Below, in pieces: positions 22,836 to 35,187 of a stretch of DNA of 64,000 nt. Location of the stretch: NCBI GenBank assembly GCA_965240325.2, contig OZ251230.1, forward strand, positions 2,762,667 through 2,826,666, written 5' to 3'. The notes beneath the pieces are model-generated. The model had not been told where the DNA came from. It ran no database searches and was given only the letters and a program-made list of their open reading frames with translations. Both the position numbers and the translations under genes were made by a program. The stretch is from Rebecca billardiae RCC1528. Its lineage: Eukaryota; Haptophyta. How positions within the stretch are numbered: the first letter of the stretch is position 1; every line of letters begins with the position of its first letter.

Positions 22836-24943
22836 CTAGACGCGGCCCACGCCCGTGTGCTGCTGCACGTGCGCTGTCTCGGCGTGCGCGCCGGCCAAGT
22901 GGCCAAGGCTCCCGCACAGAGCGCACTTGGTGGCGTGCGCGAGCGTGAAGTTGTGCTGCATCTGCGCAGACGGTTGGCCGCCGGCCGACCGGTACGCGGC
23001 GAACAGCGGGCACGCCGCCGCGGAGCAGTCGCCGAATAGCTGGTGCCGTAGGCAGCCGTGCGCGCGGAAGACGCGGTGGTTGGCCTCCGAGAGCAGGGGC
23101 CGCCCGCTCGCGTCGCACACACCCCCGTACCGCGCCAGCTCGCGCGCCAGCGTCAGCGGCGGCACGCCCCCCGCAGAGGCGGCGCCCGGGAACGGTTGCG
23201 GCAGCGTCCGCGGCGGCCCGCCTGGCGGCGGGGGCGGCGGGCCGGGAGGCGGCGCCTGCGGCCCCGGCGGGTACGGCGCCGGTGTGTACGGCGCCGGCCC
23301 GGGCGCCCAGGCCGAACCCGCCGGCGGCACGTACGTGAGCGCGAGCGGCGCGGGCCCGGGCTGCGCCCCCTGTACCGGCGGCGCCGGCGGGGCCGGCGCT
23401 GCCGCCTGCAGCCCCTGCGGGTACGGCGCCGGCGGGCACAGCGCCGGGCGGGGCGCCCAGGACGATCCTGCCGAGGGTGCGCACGTGAACGAGAGCGGCA
23501 CGGGCCCGTGCGGCGCCACCTGCATCGGCGCCGACCACGACCAGCAGCCCCACTCCGCTGCGCCGGGCGCCGCCCCGCCAAAGCCGGGCGACAGGTCCTG
23601 CACCATCAGCGACGGCGGCGGCGGCGGAATCGGCATGCTCCCACCGTAGACGCGCATCAGCGGGCGCATGGCAAACTTGTCATGGAAGGGGTTGTCGTTC
23701 TTGTAGCAGTCGAAGAACGGCTCCCGCCCGCCACCGATGCTCGCCACCAGCGCCGCCACGCCCGAGCGCGCGTCGAGCACCCGCCCGAGGCTCTCCGAGA
23801 ATTCAGAGTGGAACTGTGCCGCCGCCCGCCAGTCGCGCGCCTCAGCGAGCTGCATCACGAAGCCCCTGTACTCGCGCAGCACCTCGGCGTCACCCGCGCG
23901 CGTGCAGAAGCCCTCGGCCTGCTCGACGAGCAGTATGAAGTGGAGCTGGCTGAGGAGCTGGTAGGCCTCGCGCAGCTCGCCCTTCGTGTTGAAGTAGACG
24001 CTTCGATCGACCTGCGCGTGCGGCACCTCAGCCATGTTGAAGGACTCCCAGACGACCGAACCCGCCGCGTTCGCCGGCACGCCCAAGCCGCGCCGCATGG
24101 ACGAAAACGCCCCGCGAGCCGGGAAGCTCGGCCTCCCCCCCCCGGTCCCACGGAGTTGGCCGCCCGCGCCGCCCGCGAGCGCGCAAGCGTTCGCGAACTC
24201 GTGCGCGGCCCCCGCAAGGAAGCCAGCCCCACCGAAGGGGACGGGATGCGGCACGAGCGAGCTGGGCGGGGCGAGGGGCGCCGCCGCGTCCGGCGCCGGC
24301 CGGACGCCCCAGGGCGGCGGCCGCGGCGGCGGGACAGAGGTGGGCCCCGTCGGTGCGCCGTCGGCGGGCGGCGCGCCCGAGTGGCCACCGACCGCCCCAT
24401 CACCCGCACCGTTGCCGTGGACGCCGCGAAGGAAGTCAGTGAGGCTGTTCGCGAGGTCGGGTGGTAGGCCAGTCGGAATGCCCGGCTGGCCAGCGGGCGC
24501 GGCCGGGGGGGCGGGTGCCTGCGGCTGCGCAGCAGCCGCCGTCGACGCGGCGCCGGCCGCTCGCCCGGGCGCGGGCGCGGGAGCAGCCCCCGCCGTCGTC
24601 CTGGCACCGGCCGCCGGCGCGGTCGCGGGCGGCGGCTGGACCGGCAGCGGGCCGAGCTGCTGCACCGGCGCGGCAGGCGGCAGGGTACTTGCTTGGCGGC
24701 CACCCGCGCGCCCACCCCGGCCCCGACCGCGGCCCCCGCCGCCGCGCCCACGAGCGCCGAGGACCTGCTGGTTGACGACGCGGCAGGCGGCAGGGTACTT
24801 GCTTGGCGGCCACCCGCGCGCCCACCCCGGCCCCGACCGCGGCCCCCGCCGCCGCGCCCACGAGCGCCGAGGACCTGCTGGTTGACGACGGCCGCTGCCG
24901 CCGCGCGGCGCCGCGACACGCGTTGGACTGCAGGCACCGCCAT
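22836..24943 (-). pseudogene. gag-like ORF of the retrotransposon, frame interrupted by a 110-bp duplication
   Basis: The ATG at 24943 lies 15 bp past the end of the first 437-bp repeat. The frame opens with an Arg/Gly-rich stretch and then meets a perfect 110-bp tandem duplication (24671-24780 and 24781-24890 on the plus strand). Since 110 is not a multiple of 3, the downstream body is in a different frame from the start. The body (ending at 22836) has a Pro/Ala/Gly-rich region, a helical central domain (FNTKGELREAYQLLSQLHF, RDWRAAAQFHSEFSESL), Pro-rich YPPGP/YTPAP repeats, and a Cys/His-rich C-terminus including CALCGSLGHLAGAH, a plausible nucleic-acid-binding knuckle. Product unlikely unless translation restarts or frameshifts. 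Confidence 0.75.
24671..24890. repeat. 110-bp tandem duplication within gag
   Basis: Two copies that look identical, beginning CGGCAGGCGGCAGGGTACTT at 24671 and 24781. The absence of divergence suggests the duplication is recent. Confidence 0.95.
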
Positions 24944-24958
24944 GTCGCCTGTCGGGAC

Positions 24959-25395
24959 GGCGGGAGGCGGAGGAGCGCAGCTGGTTGTCCGTGCGGCTGC
25001 TCGGCGCCAAGCGTGGCCCGTCGGCTGGGTTTGGTAGTCGGGCGGCGGTCCGGTCGGCGGTCGGGCAGGGCGAGGTGCGCCGTGCGGTCGGGCGGGAAAG
25101 CGGACGGCTGCTGGGCGAAACTCGCTCCTGTTCGCCAAAGCCGGTCACTGCCCGTCAACTCCCGGCGCGCGCTCACTTTTCTGCGGTCCGCGCCAAAAGC
25201 GAGCTGCCACACGCTCGGAACGCTGTCCGGGGGCGCGCTGCGAGCTCCGAGCTCCGAGCCCGTCCGGGCGGGGGTGCGGTCGGAGGGGCGCTGGAGGAGG
25301 GTATCGGGCGGCGGCGAAGCGGCGCCGGCAGTCATAACGCGATAACCGCCGCAGACTGCCAAACCCGCCACTCCCGTCGCGTCGGCCATCGCCCC
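24959..25395 (-). repeat. Retrotransposon repeat A1 (437 bp)
   Basis: Copy of 18924-19360, forming the 5' end of the element in coding orientation and ending (plus strand) with GGCCATCGCCCC. The boundary is defined by divergence just after 25395 (AAAAGCG here, ATAACCG after copy A2). Confidence 0.92.
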
Positions 25396-25849
25396 AAAAG
25401 CGCAGTCCGCCCAAGCCGAAGGGTCCGCGCCGTGGCTGCCTCGTCACGTCAACCGGACGACAGCCACACTGATGAGTGATGGTAGCTCACTGACTTTTGT
25501 CTTTGTCTGACCGTGTGACACGATCCCGGTGTCTGTGACCGACTCTGAGCTGAGTCGCAGGGATTGATTGGTGATTCTGACAACTACGTCTCAGGTACAG
25601 CGCACCGCGCGTCATTCATCGTCAGATTGGCGCCGGCGGCACACTGACACTGTCACCATTGGTAACAGCGTCGTCAGTGTCGGCGACAACCTCCCCGCCG
25701 TCCGCGCGGCGTGATGCGCGCCAATCGGCGCCGCACGCGGCACGGGCCGGCCGCGGGCGCCCCGCCCCGGCTCGGCTCGCGCGCACGCCGTCCGACGAGA
25801 CGCCCGCCGCGCACGCGCCGCGCACCGCCCGCCCGCCGGCACCCAGCCG
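25396..25849. other. Intergenic, 454 bp
   Basis: Lies between the retrotransposon end and the mitochondrial protein gene. The first ~230 bp are lower GC, without ORF or repeat. The remainder is GC-rich 3' flank. Nothing recognised. Confidence 0.5.
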
Positions 25850-26463
25850 TCACCACACCGTCGACGCGGGCTTCTTCTTGGGCGGCGGCGGGCTGGCAGC
25901 AGCGCCCGCCGCGCCCTCGGCGCCGTCGCGCGCTGCGGGCGGCGGGGGCAGGGCCGAGCCGTCGACCGAGCTGCGGAGGGCGCGCGGCGGGGCGCGCGGC
26001 GGGCGCGCGGCACGCGCGTCGTCAGCCAAACCGCGCGCGCGCGCGCGCGCGCGCGCGGCGCCGGCGGCCAGTCCGGGCGAGGGTCGCGGCCCCACCTGAG
26101 GATGGCGCGTGCGCGCGCGGCGGCGCCAAAGGCGCCGAGGCCGCGCGGCGCGAGCGCGTCGCGCGCGTCGGCGAGCGTCGCGCGCAGCGCCTCCTTCTCG
26201 GCGCGCAGCTTCTCCGCCTCCTCCTGCTGCGCCAGCAGCTGCTCCTCGAGCTGGACGACCGCGGTCGCGTACTTGGACTTGTACTGCAGCACGCGGAAGG
26301 AGCAGTACACGCCCCAGCCCGTGGCGGCGAGGGTGACGACCGTGTCCGCGGAGATGCCCCACGCCGACGCGCGCGGCGTGGGCTGCGCGCCGCCGCCGCC
26401 GCCGCCGCCGCCCGCCGCCTGTGTGGCGGTGCTCAGCCACCGCCGAGCGTGCCGCGCCGCCAT
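25850..26463 (-). CDS. Predicted mitochondrial membrane protein with coiled coil, unknown
   Basis: Two exons, 26463-26096 and 25970-25850, joined as AG|C (Ser), give 162 aa. The 125-bp intron starts GTGGGG, the only one here without GTGCG, ends CAG, and contains a long CG dinucleotide run. The N-terminus MAARHARRWLSTATQAA is a typical mitochondrial presequence with an RxWLST-like cleavage region. One short hydrophobic segment (TVVTLAATGWGVYCSF) is followed by a coiled coil (QLEEQLLAQQEEAEKLRAEKEALRATL). The tail is Pro/Lys-rich. This resembles small inner-membrane scaffold proteins, but no family is recognised. Divergent from the PMS2-like gene, 194 bp between start codons. Confidence 0.7.
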
Positions 26464-26657
26464 CGCGGTGCCCTCGTCGCAAAGATCCACCGGGGCCGGT
26501 CCGGATTCCGATTTCCGGCCAACAAAGGTCAGGCCGGCTGGCGCCGCGAGCTCGCGAGCTCCACAGCGGCGGCGGCACACTCGTCAACTCGATCGGTTGG
26601 CCAACGACCATCCTCGTCGGAGAGCTCGACGCGAGCAGCGAGCGCGCGCCTCGCGGG

Positions 26658-29600
26658 ATGGCGAGCATGCGCCGGATGGGCGCGGACGACGCGCTGCGGC
26701 TGTGCGCGGACCAGGTGATCACCGGGCTCCCCTCCGCGCTCAAGGAGCTCGTCGAGAACGCGCTGGACGCGGGCGCGCGCACGGTGGACGTGACGCTCGA
26801 GGCGCACGGCGCGTCGCTGCTGCAGGTGGCGGACGACGGGCGCGGGATCGCGGGGGCGGAGCAGCACGCGCTGATCGCGCGGCGGCACGCCACGTCCAAG
26901 CTGCGCCACTTCGCCGAGCTCGACGCCGTCGCCTCCTTCGGCTTCCGCGGCGAGGCGCTCTCGTCGCTCGCGGCGCTGGCCGAGCTCGAGGTCGAGACGC
27001 GGCCGCGCGCCGGCGCGCCCGGCGGCGAGGTGGGGCGGCGGCTGCGCTTCGGGCACGACGGGCGGGTGCTCTCGAGCGAGATCGTCGCGCGCCAGCCCGG
27101 CACGTGCGTGCGCGTGCGCAACCTCTTCTGCACCTTCCCCGTGCGCGCGCGCGAGCTCGCGCGGCGCGCCAAGCCGGAGCTGCGGCGCGCGCTTGGCCTG
27201 CTGCAGGCGTACGCGCTCGCGCGGCCGGACGTGCGCTTCAGCCTGAGCCACGCGCCCACGCCGGGCGGCCGCGCCGGCGCGCCGCTGCTGCGCACCGAGG
27301 GCGCGCCGCCGGGCGCCGCGCCGCCGCCGCCGGGCGCGGAGGCCGAGGGCGGCGGCGCGGCGCGCGCGCCGCCGTCCGCCGCGCTGCTGCTGCGCGCGGC
27401 GGGGTCGGTGTACGGCGCGGCGCAGGCGCTCGAGCTGATGCACGTGGACGAGACGGCGGAGCTGGGCGGCGCGGCGGAGGAGGCCGCGCCGCCCGCTGCC
27501 GACGCCGCCGCCGCCGCCGCCGACGCGGCGCCTCCCGCCTCCGGTGCGGAGGGGGGCGGCGGTGGCGGCGGTGGCGGCGGTGGGGGCGGTGGGGGCGGCC
27601 TGCTGCTCGACTCTCTGCACGCACTGGCGCACGGCACACCCGCCCCCGCGCCCACGGGCGCAGGCGGCGGCGGAGGCAGCGGCGCGGGCGCGCAGGGCGG
27701 CCTGCCCGCGCCCGGGCGCGTGCGCGTGTGCGGGCTGGTCTCGCGGCCGCGCACCGCCTCCGCGCGCGCGTCCGCGGAGCGCCAGACCTGGCTGCTGAAC
27801 GGCCGGCCGGTCGAGTGCGCGCGGCTGAGCCGCGCGCTGAACGAGGCGTTCCGCAGCGCCACGTCGCGCGCGGACGCGTTCCCCGCGGCGGTGCTGTGGC
27901 TCTGCCTGCCCGAGGGCGCCTTCGACGTGAACGTGAGCCCGGACAAGCGCACCGTGCTGCTGCGCGACGAGGCCGCGGTGTGCCACGCGGTGCGGTGCGC
28001 GCTGCTGCGCGCGTACGACCGCGCGCTGCTGGGCGCGGGCGGAGGGGCGGGGGGCGGGCGGCGGGGCGGCGAAGGGGGCGGCGCGGCGGCGGCGGCGGGC
28101 AGCGCGCGCGGCGCGCTCGCGCTCGGCGAGGCGGCCGCGCCGCACGCCGGCGCGCGCGCGGCGCACGGCGCGGCCGGCCTCGGGCGCGCGCTGCCCGGGG
28201 GCGCGGTGCAGGGCGTGCTGCCCGCGCCCACGCCGCTGCCCACGCCCACCACGCTGCCGCGCGCGAGCGCCGCCGACGCGGGCGGCGATGGCGACGGCGC
28301 GCCGCCCGAGCTCGGCGCGTTTGGGCACGGCGCGGCCCCGAGCGCGCCTTCGCTCTGCGGCCGCGGCGGCGGCGGCGGCGCGGCCGCGCCCGAGGCCGCG
28401 CCGCCGCCGCGGTGCGCAGCCGCGCCGAGCGCGGCCGATGGCGGTGGCGGTGGCGGTGTGCGCCCGCTGGTGCGGCTGGACGACCTGGGCTGCCTGCGCG
28501 CGCACGAGGCGGCGGCCGAGCTGCGCGGCGCGGCGGAGCGGCTGCTCGGCGCGCGCCCGCCGCTGCGCCCCGCGCGGCGCGCGCGCGCGCTGTGCGCCGC
28601 GCTCGCGCTGCAGTGCGCTGCCGGCTCGGTGCCGGACGGGCCGGCGGGCGGCGCGCTGCTGGGCGCGGCGCTGGGCGCGCTGGGCGCGGTGGCGGGCGGC
28701 GCGCTGGGCGTGCGCGAGCTCGCGGCGGCGGCGGGCTGGCGCGGCGAGGCGCGCGGCGCGCCGAGCGCCGCCGCGCTGGTGGACGCGCTCGGCGCCGCCG
28801 CCGCCGCCGCCGACGACGCCGACGCCGCCGCCGACGCCGCCGCCGCCGCGGGCGCGCCTTGGCCGCGGGCGGCGGCGCTCGGCGCCGATCCGGACGCACC
28901 GTCGCCGCCGCCGTCGCGCGCGGCGTCGAGCAGCCGGCCGGCGGACGCGCGAGACGCGGCGGCGGCGGCGGGCCTGCTCGGCGCGCTCAGCGTGCCGCCG
29001 AGCGCGCCGCAGCCCGCGGCGGCCGGCGGCGGCGGCGCGCGGCGGCGCGCGCGCGGCGGCGCGGCGGCGGGCGCGCGCGGCGGCGGCACGCCGCCGCTCT
29101 CGGTGGCCTTCGACGCGGGCCAGCTCGCCGCCGCCGCGGCCGCCGCGGGCGCGCGCGCGCCGCCCCAGCCCGCGCCGCCCGCGGGCGGCGCGGCGGGCGG
29201 CGCGCGCGCGGGCGCCGGAGGCATCCGCTCGGCGGGCGAGCTCGAGGCCGCGGCCGCGGCCGCGGCCGCGGCCGCGGCGGGCGGCGGCGGCGGCGGGCCG
29301 GGGCTTGGCGCGCTCGAGGCGGCGCTGAGCGCGCGCGTGCTCTCGAAGGGCTCGTTCGGCGCGATGCGCGTGCTCGGCCAGTTCAACAACGGCTTCATCC
29401 TCACGCGCCTCGGCTCCGACCTCTATGTGGTCGACCAGCACGCGGCCGACGAGAAGGCGCACTTTGAGAAGCTGCGGAGCCGGGCGGCGGTGGAGCGGCA
29501 GCCGCTGGTGGCGCCGCTGCCGCTGCCGCTGAGCGCGGCGGAGGAGGAGGCGGTGCGCGAGGCGCAGCCCGTGCTCGCCGCGAACGGGTTTGGCGTGGCC

Positions 29601-30063
29601 ATCGACGAGGCCGCGCCGCCGACCAAGCGCGTGAAGCTGACCGCGCTGCCCGCGTGCAAGCGCGCCACCTTTGGCGCGCGCGACGTGCACGGTGCGCGCG
29701 CGCGCGCGCGCCGCGCACCGCCGACGATGCGCGTGCTGTGTCGCCCGCGCGCCGCCTCGCTCGCTCACGCGCGCGTCGCCCCCGTCGCCTGCCCCCGCGC
29801 GCGCCGCCGCGCGGGCAGAGCTGCTCGAGCTCGCGCGCGACGCGCCGCCGGGCGTGCCAGTGCAGCTGCCGCGGCTGCGCACGCTGCTCGCCACGCGCGC
29901 GTGCCACGCGTCGGTCGTGATCGGCGACGCGCTCGACGTGGGCCGGATGGAGCAGATCGTGTGCGCGCTCGGCGAGCTGCAGCAGCCGTGGAACTGCCCG
30001 CACGGCCGGCCGACCGTGCGCCACGTGGCCGACCTCGAGCGGCTGCTGCCGCGCGCGCAGTGA
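26658..30063 (+). CDS. PMS2: MutL-homologue mismatch-repair endonuclease, PMS2/yeast-Pms1 type
   Basis: Two exons, 26658-29691 and 29819-30063 (127-bp intron, GTGCG...CAG, join VH|E), give 1092 aa. The N-terminal GHKL ATPase has ALKELVENALDAGA, VADDGRGI, ATSKL, and SFGFRGEALSSLA. The transducer ends with LLNGRPVE and FDVNVSPDKRTV. After a long Ala/Gly linker the C-terminal domain has FILTRLGSDLYVVDQHAADEKAHFE (endonuclease motif from ~926, quoted here in part as DQHAADE), ACHASVVIGD and CPHGRP (~1071). These motifs mark the nuclease-bearing PMS2 subunit of MutL-alpha, which nicks the mismatched strand after MutS recognition in the nucleus. The family is usually ~860-900 residues; the excess is in the low-complexity linker and in inserts within the ATPase half (Gly run near residue 300). 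Confidence 0.95.
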
Positions 30064-31240
30064 GACGACCGCCGTTCGTCGGGGCCACGCTCACCCGTTA
30101 TTAATCACCGACGGCAAATCATGCACTGACTACTATATGTGGCGTTATTGGCACAATAACTGAGTGTCTAAGAGCGACACCAAGATCCGGCTCGCGTGGC
30201 GTCATCAACCAGCTCGGTCCGGCCGGGGCGCCAGCCGCCCAGCGCGCGCAGTCCTCGGCGCGGGTCGGACAGACCCTTTTCGGCAGCCAATCCGGTCGGC
30301 ACCGGGCACCGCTTGCAGGACTTGCTCGGCGATTCCTGTTCCATCCGAGGCGACTCTTTTGGCCTCGGCACGGCTCGGCCCAAGGTACGGGGGCGCCATG
30401 ACACAAGGCGCCGAGCTGAGCAGGGGCGGCCCACGACACCGTCAGCACGCTACTCACTACTCTCCTCCGACCGCACTCTTAGTGTCTAGTGAGCTCGGCA
30501 GGCACAGGACGAGCAGGTGTATACGCTGCTTTGGCGGTAGTCCCCCCTGCTCGGTGAGGTTGCTGCTGTCAGCGCCTCCGCCCTGCAGCGCCGCACCGCA
30601 GCCGCGTCGTCGCTCACGTCCGGCATATCACACTTTCTCGTCCAGCTAAGCTCACGTGCTGCCGCGTCACCGTGCTGTCCGTGGCCTCCGCGGCGCTGAT
30701 CATCGGATGAGTCCGCGTGACTCATCGGTCATCCGCGGCGCATCCGGCGGCAGGCCGCATGCCGGCGGCGCATGGATCCGCCGCCGGCGCCATAGACCTG
30801 AGTGAATCAACTGCTCTAGTGAGTGAGTGGTGCTCGTCGAATCTAAGTCAGCTGCCGGCACCCGGCGCAGACCCGCGCGGCGCGGCCGGCCCGGCCCCGT
30901 GACGGTCGTATGACGAGTCGTCATCGCAGCAGCATCATCAGCAGCGCATATGTATATCGTCAGCGCACGTAGTAGCGCAGTACGGTCCGAGCGCATCGTC
31001 ATATCATCGTAGTCGATATCATCAGCAGTGCTGCTATCTGCGCCGCCAGCCCGGAGCTGCCCGGTCACCGCCTCCGCTGGCGCCATCCAGCTAAACGGTG
31101 AGCCGCGGCGCCTGACGGTCACCGCCGACAGTCCCTCCGCCCGGCGCCGGCCGGGCGGTGGGCGCCGGCAGCGCACTCTCCGCACTCCGCCTCCGCGATG
31201 CCGCACGGACGGGCGCGCGTCGAGGCGCGCGCGCAGCGGC
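30064..31240. other. Intergenic, 1.18 kb, convergent genes
   Basis: Lies between two converging genes. It contains several short GATGA/CATCA-rich stretches and no ORF with coding character on either strand. No RNA gene or repeat recognised. Confidence 0.5.
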
Positions 31241-31747
<507 letters not shown>

Positions 31748-31806
31748 TCATCAATCACGCGCGACTTGGCGCGGCCGACGCGTCCAGACGCTCGCTCGCC
31801 GACGCG

Positions 31807-33309
31807 ATGGCGGACGCCAAGGTGGCGGGGCTGGCGAAGCAGATCCGCGAGCAGGTGGAGAAGTCGGACGAGTACGACCTGGACAACTACTCCGAGGCCG
31901 CCGCCGCCGAGCTCATGGCCGCCGCCTTTGCGAAGCCGCTGGACGCGCCGCACGCCGTGCGGTGCACCTTTCTGATCGGCGGCGGCAAGTCGGTGCGCGG
32001 CCGGTACGACCCGCACCTGCAGCGCGGGCTGTCGCAGGCGCTGCACGCGCTGGGGTTTGAGGACGACAGCGGCGCGTCGCTCGGCTCGAGCCGCTGCTTC
32101 AAGATGCAGCACGACACGGGGCGCAACCTGAAGCTGCTCCACGTCTTCCCGCCCACCGCGCAGCCGGACGGCGGGCAGCGCGCGGGCGAGGGCGGCGCGC
32201 AGGCGGCGACGCTCGACCCGACGTCGCCCGCGTACCTCGTCCTCGCCGCGCCCGACCTCACCTCCTTCGCCGCCCTCGTCGACGCGCACGCGCCCGCGTA
32301 CATGCAGCGCGTGCGGCTCAAGGAGACGCTGGGGCGCAGCTTTGTGCCGCTCTTCGCCGCCATCGACGCGAAGCTGATCGGGGGCACGCCGCTGGACGAG
32401 GCGGAGCAGGCGTGGTCGGAGGTGCGCGCCGCGCGCCGCCCCGCCGCCCTGCTGCTGCGCGCGCCGCGCGCGCGCGCCCCGCCCTGACGGCGCGCGCGCG
32501 GCCCTCGCCCTGCTGATCTCTGGCCCTGCCGCTGCGCCCGCTCAGGTGTGCTCGGCGGACGCGCTCGCGGAGCGGCTCGGCTGGCTGGGCGCGTCGCTCA
32601 AGCGGCTGGTGGACGAGGGCGCGCTGACGGCGGCCGAGCGCAAGCACGTCGAGGCGCAGGCGTCCGCCAAGCTCGAGGCGCTCGACGCCGAGCTCGACGC
32701 CGCGCGCGCCGAGGGCAAGGAGAAGCGCGCCGAGAAGCTGCGCGCGCAGCGCGAGGCGCTGCTGGCGGCGCGCGCCGCGGCCGAGCGCGGCGCGCCCGCG
32801 GTGCCGCGCCCGTCGGCGGCGGCGGCGGCGGAGCTGGAGAAGCTGTGGGTGCAGGTGTTCGGGCTGCGCCGCGTGCAGGAGGCCGCCAAGGCGAGCAACA
32901 CGCTGCTCACGCTCGAGCAGGCGCGGCAGGTGCGCGCGGCCGCGGCGCGCGCCCGCGCGCGCGATCGCGCGCTGAGGCGCCGAGCGCGCGCGCGCCGTCG
33001 CGCGCCCCGCAGGTGGGCCAGCTGCCCGAGCTCGAGGAGGCGATCGAGGCGGTGCACGAGCGCGAGCGGCGGTGGTTCGAGACGGACGAGGAGCTCCGCG
33101 CGCGCATGGCGCCGCCGCGCCAGGCCGCCACCGCGAAGGCGAAGAAGGCGGCGAGCGCCGCGTCCGCGCGCGCCGCGGCCAGCGCGGGCTGGAGCACCGC
33201 CGGCGGTGGGGCCAAGGGGCGCGGCGCCGGCGGCCGCTCGGCCGGCGGCGGCGGCGGCGGCAAGCCCGGCGGCGGGTTCGCGCTGCTCGGCGACGACTCG
33301 GACCGATGA
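31807..33309 (+). CDS. Conserved-looking protein with central coiled coil, unknown
   Basis: Three exons, 31807-32421, 32546-32929 and 33013-33309, all phase 0 with GTGCG...CAG introns of 124 and 83 bp, give 431 aa. Residues 1-205 form a folded domain with CTFLIGGGKSVRGRYDPHL, ALGFEDDSGASLGSSRCFK, TGRNLKLLHVFP and YLVLAAPDLTSF. Residues ~205-330 are Glu/Lys/Ala-rich coiled coil (EALDAELDAARAEGKEKRAE). The C-terminus is Ala/Gly/Lys-rich and ends GGGFALLGDDSD. I do not recognise the family, but the strong sequence complexity of the first exon and clean splice phases make it a real gene. No signal peptide, so likely cytosolic. Confidence 0.8.
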
Positions 33310-33878
33310 GCGCCGCGCCGCCGGGGCGACGATCGACTCGTCTGAGCCGCATCCCGCCGCGCCGATCAGCCGAGATGCCGCGCGACGTGCTGATGATGAA
33401 AGTTTGATTGTCGTCGTCAGCACTACTCAGCAGGCTTGGGCGCTTGCGTCGTCGCGCGCGCGCAGTACGACTTTCAAAAATCGTTGTCAGCAGAGCGCAG
33501 CGGCCGGCTGACGATGCTGAGCAGACTACTGGATGGCGCGCGCGCTACGCTTGATGACAGAGCATCAGTCACTGGTGCGTGATACATGTATGATGTGCGT
33601 GCATGTGCTGAGCTGATCGTCATGGACGACTCGTCAGTCGTCCTCAATGACAATGAGCGCGCGGCCCCCTGAGTCAGTCAGTATGAGCCGATCGACGACG
33701 CGACTGCTGCGCCGCGTGAGTGAGGAGCCACGCAGGGCGGCGGCCACGCGGGGCCGGCGCTGGGCGGGATGCAGGCGGCGCCGCGCGGCGGCGGGTCGTG
33801 CGGTGTACAGCCCGAGCGGCGGGCGGGAATCAGGGAATGCGCGCGGAGCGCAGCAGCGCCCCCACTCACTGAAGTGAC
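33310..33878. other. Intergenic, 569 bp, convergent genes
   Basis: Moderate GC, no ORF with coding character, RNA gene or repeat recognised. Confidence 0.5.
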
Positions 33879-35156
33879 TCACGCGGCCGAGGGCACGTCC
33901 TCGCGCTCGCGCGGCGGCTGCGGCGGGCGCGCGGGGTGCTGCGCGTCAAAGGAGCGGCTGCGGTCCCACAGCGTGTGCGGGTGCGCGTCGACGAACGCCT
34001 CGAGCTCGGCGAACGCCGCGTCGACGTGCGCGTCCTCGATCGCGTCGACGAACACGCACGCGCCGATCGGGCCGGGCAGCGGCGCGCGCAGCAGGCCGTC
34101 GCGGTGCACGGTGATCTCGCGCACGGCGCGCTTGTACGTGGCGGCGCTCACGCCGCGCACGGAGCAGGGCAGGCCGAGCGCCTCGTACGCGGCGAGCACG
34201 CGCTGCGCGTCCGCGCGCGAGAGCAGCCCGAGCTGCTGCGCGAGCAGCGTGGAGAAGGCGCAGTCGATCGCCACCGCCTCGCCGTGCCGCAGCTTGAAGG
34301 CCTCCGACGCCTCGAGCGTGCGCGAGAGCGAGTGACCAAAGTCCATCGGCCGCACGAGCGACTCCTCCCACAGGTCGGGGCCGATGCAGGTGAGCATCGC
34401 GTCGACCGAGCGGCGGATGGCCTCGTCCGCCGCCGCCGAGCCGTCGTCGAACTTGGAGTCCACCAGCGCGGGCCCGTGCGCCTCGAGCAGCTCGAAGAGC
34501 GCGGCGTCGTGCACGAGCGCCGCCTTCATCATCTCGCCCACGCCGCTCAGCACGTCGGCGCGCGGCAGCGTGGAGAGGAAGGAGGCGTCGACGAAGGTGT
34601 GCAGCGGCGAGTGGAAGGCGCCGACGCCGTTCTTGCGGATGTAGTTGGTCGCCACCTTGATCCCGACCGACGCGTCCACCATCCCGAGCAGCGTCGTCGG
34701 CATGCGGCACCACGGGATGCCGCGCCGCCACAGCGCGCACGCAAACCCGGCCATGTCGGTGAGCACGCCGCCGCCGATCGCGAGCACGGGCTCGGAGCGG
34801 CGGAGCGGGTCGACGCGCGCGAGCTCGTCGAGGAGGTGCAGCACGTTGGGCATGGTCTTCTGGTCCTCGTTCCCCGCCAGCACGATCGGCTCGACGCGCA
34901 CGCCCTGCCGCGCCGCCCACCCCTGCACGGCGGGGCCGTACAGCGCCCAGACCGTGTCGTCCACGACCGCGACCACGCGCCCGGTGGAGAGGGGCAGCGC
35001 GCGCGCGAGCAGGCCCTCGCCCGCGCGCGCGTCGAAGAGGCCGCGCGCCTGCCAGATGCGCTGGGTCGTGCGCCCGTCGAACGTCTGCCACCGCGGCTGC
35101 ACGCCGGGCGCGTCGCGCCCGCCCAGCGTCGCCGCGTCCGCCGCCGCCGACGCCAT

Positions 35157-35187
<31 letters not shown>

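Larger units (their letters stand above)
18740..25395 (-). mobile_element. PAT/Ngaro-type (DIRS-order) retrotransposon with split direct repeats, degraded
   Basis: Read on the minus strand the order is: 437-bp repeat (25395-24959), gag-like ORF, RT-RNase H ORF, 119-bp repeat (19479-19361), second 437-bp repeat (19360-18924), 65 bp, and a second 119-bp repeat (18858-18740). This A1-ORFs-B1-A2-B2 arrangement is the split-direct-repeat signature of PAT/Ngaro tyrosine-recombinase retrotransposons, and it differs from LTR elements, which have whole terminal repeats. The RT sequence is also DIRS-like. The segment where the recombinase should lie (19480-21104) is half occupied by a short tandem repeat and shows no recognisable tyrosine recombinase. 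The gag frame is interrupted by a 110-bp duplication. The copy therefore looks non-functional. Confidence 0.85.
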
